A model generated the notes under the pieces. That model searched no databases. It saw only the letters and a program-made list of their open reading frames with translations, and had not been told where the DNA came from. A DNA stretch of 8,685 nucleotides, from assembly GCA_964414425.1 (NCBI GenBank), contig CAYPWL010000068.1, positions 1 to 8,685 of the forward strand, written 5' to 3'. This document shows positions 6,665 to 8,685 of the stretch, piece after piece (position 1 is the stretch's first letter; the number at the start of each line of letters is the position of its first letter). The stretch is from GYS-P2D sp964414425. Lineage in GTDB: Bacteria; Bacteroidota; Bacteroidia; Chitinophagales; Saprospiraceae. Made by a program: the position numbers and the translations under genes.

Positions 6665-7693
6665 TTAATCCTGATTGACTTCTATCACCACTTTGCCCAT
6701 AGTGCCTCCTGCTTGAAAAGTCCGTATCGCATCAGGCAGTTCATCAAAACTAAACTCATGCCCCACTATCGGCATGCCAAGATTAAGTGTGTAGAGTTCT
6801 GATAGCAACTCATGCATCACCGCTACATTGTCAAATAGATAGATGAGGTTAAAGGCCATGACAGACTTGTTTTGCTTGATCATGTTTTGGGGATCGAGGC
6901 GAGGGCGTGTGAGATACTTTGGGATGAGCTTGAAGTAGTTGGGCCGACTGGCGGTGTTGCCATAGTGCGCTGAGCCATATACGATATGTCTGCCCATAGG
7001 AGCCAATGCATCGAATCCTATCGTCATCACCTTGCCTCCGATACACTCCATGATGAGGTCTAACGGGCGCCCCTCAAGCTTGGTGTCGAGTTCTTGTTTG
7101 AATGTGCGTTGATCTCTTATGATGTAGCTATCATATCCTTCAGCTTTGAGGAGCTCAATCTTTTTATTGCTGCCAACCGTACCGATGGTGTATGCCCCCA
7201 GAGCTTTGCATATTCTGTTGGCCCAGATTCCTACGCCGCCTGCTGCAGAGTGTATGAGGACGGTATGGTCTGCTTTGAGATTTCCTAAGTTCTTGAGGCC
7301 ATAGTATGCCGTAAGCACCTGTACGAGATAGGATGCGCCCTCGGCATAGCTCCAATTCTGAGGTAGTGGCAGCACATAAGATGGATTGATGTTGAGGTGA
7401 GTGGTATAGGCTCCGAACCGAGTTACTCCCATGATACGATCTCCTACTTTATAATCGGCGACTTGATTGCCCTTTGCGATGACCTGTCCAGCATACTCCA
7501 GTCCAGGGATGAATGGTCCATCGGGCGTAGCGCTATATAATCCTAATATGGCAAATACATCGGCGAAGTTGAGCCCTATGACTTGGACTTGGATCTGTAT
7601 CTCGTCGTCTCCCGGTGGGGGCAGCTGTTCGGGTGTGATTATTAGTCGATTGGTATTACCTGCCTTCAGTCGATAGACTTGTCGCTGTATCAT
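6665..7693 (-). CDS. MDR-superfamily quinone oxidoreductase / VAT1-like dehydrogenase
   Basis: A 342-aa medium-chain dehydrogenase/reductase. The N-terminal GroES-like domain carries G-L-N-F-A-D-V-F (40-47), G-L-E-Y-A-G (64-69) and V-G-D-R-I (83-87). The Rossmann domain has H-S-A-A-G-G-V-G (148-155), the NADPH-binding motif of zeta-crystallin/quinone oxidoreductase and VAT1-type members. The Cys and His zinc ligands of classical alcohol dehydrogenases are absent, so it is predicted to be a zinc-independent NADPH reductase of quinones or reactive enones. The exact substrate is not deducible. The ATG at 7693 begins the family-like M-I-Q-R-Q-V-Y. It is the first gene of the minus-strand operon and diverges from the S24 regulator across a 119-bp region with operator-like repeats, so control by that regulator is plausible. 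Confidence 0.93.
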   Translation of the reverse strand: MIQRQVYRLKAGNTNRLIITPEQLPPPGDDEIQIQVQVIGLNFADVFAILGLYSATPDGPFIPGLEYAGQVIAKGNQVADYKVGDRIMGVTRFGAYTTHLNINPSYVLPLPQNWSYAEGASYLVQVLTAYYGLKNLGNLKADHTVLIHSAAGGVGIWANRICKALGAYTIGTVGSNKKIELLKAEGYDSYIIRDQRTFKQELDTKLEGRPLDLIMECIGGKVMTIGFDALAPMGRHIVYGSAHYGNTASRPNYFKLIPKYLTRPRLDPQNMIKQNKSVMAFNLIYLFDNVAVMHELLSELYTLNLGMPIVGHEFSFDELPDAIRTFQAGGTMGKVVIEVNQD

Positions 7694-7748
7694 GATGTGA
7701 TATTAGCAAGTTATGCTCAGTAAACAAGTTAGAGAGCTACTTTTCCAA

Positions 7749-7773
7749 TTTAATTAGCATAATACTAATTAAA
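7749..7773. promoter_or_regulatory. 25-bp near-perfect palindrome, candidate operator
   Basis: TTTAATTAG (7749-7757) is mirrored exactly by CTAATTAAA (7765-7773). Within the 7-bp centre two more positions pair (7759/7763 and 7760/7762), so 11 of 12 base pairs are symmetric, with only 7758/7764 mismatched. It lies 56 bp before the MDR start and 39 bp before the regulator start. No T-run follows, and symmetry about one central base suits a dimeric HTH protein better than a terminator. Confidence 0.6.
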
Positions 7774-7797
7774 GTAGCATACTAAATAAATTAGCAA

Positions 7798-7805
7798 TAT
7801 ATTCG
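7798..7805 (+). promoter_or_regulatory. Possible -7 element of the S24 regulator gene
   Basis: TATATTCG matches TAnnTTTG at 7 of 8 positions and is identical to the candidate element before rimP. It ends 7 nt before the ATG, so the transcript would be leaderless or nearly so. The half-site TTAGCAA (7791-7797) abuts it, which would suit autorepression. No clear -33 element was found. Confidence 0.28.
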
Positions 7806-7812
7806 TCTTATC

Positions 7813-8592
7813 ATGAGTTATCTTAATCAGAACATAAAGTATCTGCGCAAGCAACGAGGGTTCACACAGTCTGATCTGGCGGAGCGCTTGGGGCTCACAC
7901 GATCGATTATCGGAGCGTATGAGGAGCAGCGTGCAGAGCCTAAGATTGAGACGATTCAGAAGATGGCTTACCTATTTGAGTTGTCTCTGGATCAGTTGAT
8001 CAATCAAGATCTGAGTACAGGCCATGATACACCGCAAGTAGACACTAAGGGAAAAACCTTGAGAATACTCCCTATTGTAATAGACCAGCAAGATCAGGAG
8101 CAGATATCCGTAGTGCCAGTCAGCGCTCGTGCCGGCTACACTCACGGATATGCTGACCCTGATTACATCAGAGACCTACCCAAGTTTACCTTGCCACTCC
8201 CCGAGTTATATCCCGATAAGAGTTATCGGCTCTTTCAGATTGAGGGAGATAGCATGCTGCCGATACCTGACGGTAGCTATGTCATCTGTGAGTACATAGA
8301 AAATTGGGATACCATCAAGGACGGTGAGAGCCATATCCTCATCACCCAAGCGCAGGGCCTCGTCTACAAGCGAGTATATAAGGAGGAGGGTGGAGAGTTG
8401 CTATTGAAATCCGACAACGTACTCTATGAGCCTTATCGCTTAGCGACCAGCGGACTCATAGAAGTATGGCGCAGTCTGGCCTATATCAGCTTTAGCTTAC
8501 CTAATGAGGAGGACAAGCAGGAGTCAGATATACAGCAGCTCAGCCAGATCGTCATGCAGCTTAAGGCAGATGTAGATAAGTTGAAGAAGTGA
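7813..8592 (+). CDS. XRE-family transcriptional regulator with LexA-like S24 peptidase domain
   Basis: A 259-aa cytosolic DNA-binding regulator with the CI/LexA architecture. Residues 7-62 form an HTH_3 domain (F-T-Q-S-D-L-A-E-R-L-G then S-I-I-G-A-Y-E, the recognition helix region). After a linker comes an S24 domain at about 98-225. It has a candidate self-cleavage site A107-G108 in S-A-R-A-G-Y, the nucleophile S147 in E-G-D-S-M and general base K186 in V-Y-K-R. All three elements of RecA-stimulated autoproteolysis are therefore present, although some homologues use the domain without cleavage. The last 25 or so residues are charged and probably coiled-coil. Its targets are unknown; the palindrome upstream and the divergent redox operon are the natural candidates. 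No phage genes are adjacent. The ATG gives a standard N-terminus; there is no Shine-Dalgarno and possibly almost no leader. Confidence 0.93.
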   Translation: MSYLNQNIKYLRKQRGFTQSDLAERLGLTRSIIGAYEEQRAEPKIETIQKMAYLFELSLDQLINQDLSTGHDTPQVDTKGKTLRILPIVIDQQDQEQISVVPVSARAGYTHGYADPDYIRDLPKFTLPLPELYPDKSYRLFQIEGDSMLPIPDGSYVICEYIENWDTIKDGESHILITQAQGLVYKRVYKEEGGELLLKSDNVLYEPYRLATSGLIEVWRSLAYISFSLPNEEDKQESDIQQLSQIVMQLKADVDKLKK

Positions 8593-8594
8593 AT

Positions 8595-8627
8595 AATCCC
8601 GAAGGGATGACATTATCATAGTCGTTT
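8595..8627 (+). repeat. 33-nt hairpin-forming repeat, copy 1
   Basis: This copy begins 2 nt after the regulator stop codon. Its first part folds as ATCCC-GAA-GGGAT, and its second part is bounded by GAC and GTC followed by GTTT. It matches copy 2 at 31 of 33 positions, with both differences C/T. In one frame it reads N-P-E-G-M-T-L-S-stop, reminiscent of interspersed repeats often seen in Bacteroidota. It may serve as the 3' end of the regulator mRNA. Confidence 0.75.
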
Positions 8628-8652
8628 GCGGCAGAGTCATATGAAATAAAGC

Positions 8653-8685
8653 AATCCTGAAGGGATGACATTATTATAGTCGTTT
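8653..8685 (+). repeat. 33-nt hairpin-forming repeat, copy 2 (at window edge)
   Basis: Second copy, 58 nt after the first, separated by 25 unrelated bases (8628-8652) and ending exactly at the window edge, so an array may continue. The C-to-T change at 8658 still allows a G-U pair in the ATCCT-GAA-GGGAT stem, so the RNA hairpin is preserved. Confidence 0.75.

Larger units (their letters stand above)
7694..7812 (+). promoter_or_regulatory. Divergent promoter/operator region with TTAGCAT-like half-sites
   Basis: This AT-rich 119-bp gap must hold promoters for the MDR operon (leftward) and the S24 regulator (rightward). It contains repeated half-sites. Near the MDR start, TTAGCA (7703-7708) faces ATGCT (7713-7717). 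In the middle, TTAGCAT (7754-7760) faces ATACTAA (7762-7768). Then GTAGCAT (7774-7780) overlaps ATACTAA (7779-7785), and a single TTAGCAA lies at 7791-7797 beside the regulator start. CAAGTTA is also directly repeated at 7707 and 7725, 18 bp apart. The arrangement resembles the multiple operators of CI/LexA-type repressors. Binding is inferred, not shown. Confidence 0.55.

Noticed and set aside
8595..8685. CRISPR array start (33-nt repeats, 25-nt spacer)
   Set aside because: Only two copies that are not identical, a spacer shorter than usual, no cas gene nearby and placement 2 nt after a stop codon. An interspersed repeat family fits better, although the window edge prevents full exclusion.
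1..8685. Prophage or genomic island, suggested by the CI-like regulator
   Set aside because: No integrase, transposase, tRNA, attachment repeat or phage structural gene; the neighbours are housekeeping or metabolic genes with no obvious composition break.

Overview
The window reads as ordinary chromosome from a member of the Bacteroidota, with the Saprospiria the best guess. Four things point there. Gene starts lack Shine-Dalgarno sequences. TAnnTTTG-like promoter elements replace the sigma70 type. The S24 regulator and the NusA and UvrA sequences have the flavour of this phylum. The window ends in a repeat that translates in one frame as N-P-E-G-M-T-L-(S/L), a kind I associate from memory with Bacteroidota. 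This placement is by recognition, not by alignment.

Left part, minus strand (1-560): the first 12 codons of nusA lie 6 nt downstream of rimP, giving the usual rimP-nusA start of the translation and transcription factor operon. A hairpin followed by a T-run, of intrinsic-terminator form, sits just ahead of the likelier rimP start and could be a leader attenuator.

Centre, plus strand (639-5533): a promoter-like element precedes a tightly packed set of three genes. These are a trimeric-type purine nucleoside phosphorylase, the excinuclease ATPase UvrA (GTG start, 8 nt after the previous stop) and a BaiN/HI0933-family flavoprotein whose ATG directly follows the uvrA stop. They are almost certainly cotranscribed. 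The UvrA lacks some zinc-ligand cysteines present in the E. coli protein.

Right part, minus strand (5596-7693): an MDR-superfamily NADPH:quinone-reductase-like enzyme, a CxxC redoxin and a small six-helix membrane protein form a probable operon; the last two genes overlap. It converges on the flavoprotein gene and diverges from the regulator.

Far right, plus strand (7694-8685): a 119-bp divergent intergenic region carries a near-perfect 25-bp palindrome and further TTAGCAT-like half-sites. It separates the redox operon from a LexA/CI-like HTH-S24 regulator that keeps its Ala-Gly cleavage site and Ser/Lys dyad. The simplest model is a self-cleaving repressor controlling itself and the divergent redox genes. 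Two copies of a 33-nt hairpin-forming repeat start 2 nt after the regulator's stop codon and run to the window edge.

No RNA gene, transposase, prophage gene or integration site was seen, and no stretch over 300 bases lacks a gene. The most interesting items are the operator region with its regulator, the terminal repeats and the rimP leader hairpin.
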